From a bacterium (GTDB lineage: Bacteria; UBP15; UBA6099; DSWB01), in contig JAGUYV010000489.1 in NCBI GenBank assembly GCA_020061125.1, forward strand, positions 1 through 21,687: a stretch of DNA of 21,687 nt, given 5' to 3'. Below the pieces are notes generated by a model that was not told where the DNA came from, made no database searches, and saw only the letters and a program-made list of their open reading frames with translations. Both the position numbers and the translations under genes were made by a program. Positions 21,538 to 21,687 of this stretch are shown here, in pieces (position 1 is the first letter of the stretch; every line of letters starts with the position of its first letter).

Positions 21538-21687
21538 ATGCCTGTGGCGGCCGCGGCAAGACAGTTCCGGGGAACCGTGAGGGATTTGCTTGAAAGCAAT
21601 GACCCCGCCGCCGCGCGCAGCGCGCTGAACGCGATGCCCGCTTCGGCTCTGGCGGCCGCCCTGCCCGCGTTCCTGTGCAGCGCGGAC
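21538..21687 (+). CDS. Start of an unrecognised gene (N-terminal 50 codons)
   Basis: An open frame begins at the ATG at 21538, 9 nt after the flavodiiron stop, and runs off the right edge. The SD (GGAG) is only 2 nt from the ATG, so the GTG at 21544 is an alternative start with better spacing. The visible part is Ala-rich and probably helical (VRDLLESNDPAAARSALNAM), reminiscent of HEAT-like or tetratricopeptide-type helical repeats, but 50 residues do not allow assignment. The tight spacing suggests it belongs to the hemerythrin/flavodiiron transcript. Confidence 0.5.
   Translation, partial: MPVAAAARQFRGTVRDLLESNDPAAARSALNAMPASALAAALPAFLCSAD

Noticed and set aside
1-21687. tRNA, rRNA, CRISPR arrays, insertion sequences, integrase or attachment-site repeats
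   Set aside because: I saw no cloverleaf, direct-repeat array, transposase or integrase motif or flanking terminal repeats anywhere in the window.

Overview
The window is about 60% GC, densely coded chromosomal DNA with no phage, IS, CRISPR or tRNA/rRNA genes visible. The gene set (PerR-type repressor, rubrerythrin, hemerythrin and an FprA/ROO-type flavodiiron protein, together with CHASE2 cyclases, a GAF/HD-GYP protein and a Wzc-type BY-kinase) suggests a Gram-negative anaerobe or microaerophile. A Desulfovibrio-like or other Desulfobacterota lineage is my best guess, by inference only.

Layout. 1-143 (minus): 5' end of a PfkB-family sugar kinase. 254-8973 (minus): a signalling block made of two large CHASE2 membrane proteins with class III cyclase domains (1329 and 1001 aa, 14 nt apart), followed by a GAF-GAF-HD-GYP protein. 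9157-10204 (minus): a 76-aa protein of unknown function and an AiiA-like metallo-beta-lactamase. 10205-10616: a divergent regulatory region with a CRP-like palindrome, two promoter candidates and a hairpin-rich leader. 10617-16632 (plus): Wzc-type polysaccharide co-polymerase/tyrosine kinase, AI-2E/PerM-family permease and leucyl-tRNA synthetase. 16720-17643 (minus): a LysM-amidase without signal peptide. 17884-18693 (plus): TIGR02757/DUF2400 protein. 18714-21687 (plus): an oxygen/peroxide defence cluster of PerR, rubrerythrin, hemerythrin and flavodiiron protein, then the start of an unrecognised gene.

The most notable observation is in the two cyclases. The 1001-aa protein keeps both metal-binding aspartates but has lost the transition-state Asn and Arg. 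Its neighbour, the 1329-aa protein, has lost both aspartates but keeps Asn and Arg. Class III cyclase sites form across a dimer interface, so the pair looks like an obligate heterodimer with one composite active site, analogous to mammalian C1/C2. The adjacent HD-GYP protein has also lost several metal ligands, and a CRP-like site lies upstream of the BY-kinase gene, so a local cAMP circuit controlling envelope polysaccharide is a reasonable hypothesis.

Second, the tetranucleotide ACGT appears to be absent from the whole window. The hexamer class RTCGAY also appears absent. Synonymous codons are chosen to avoid both, which points to a restriction-modification or DNA-modification footprint.
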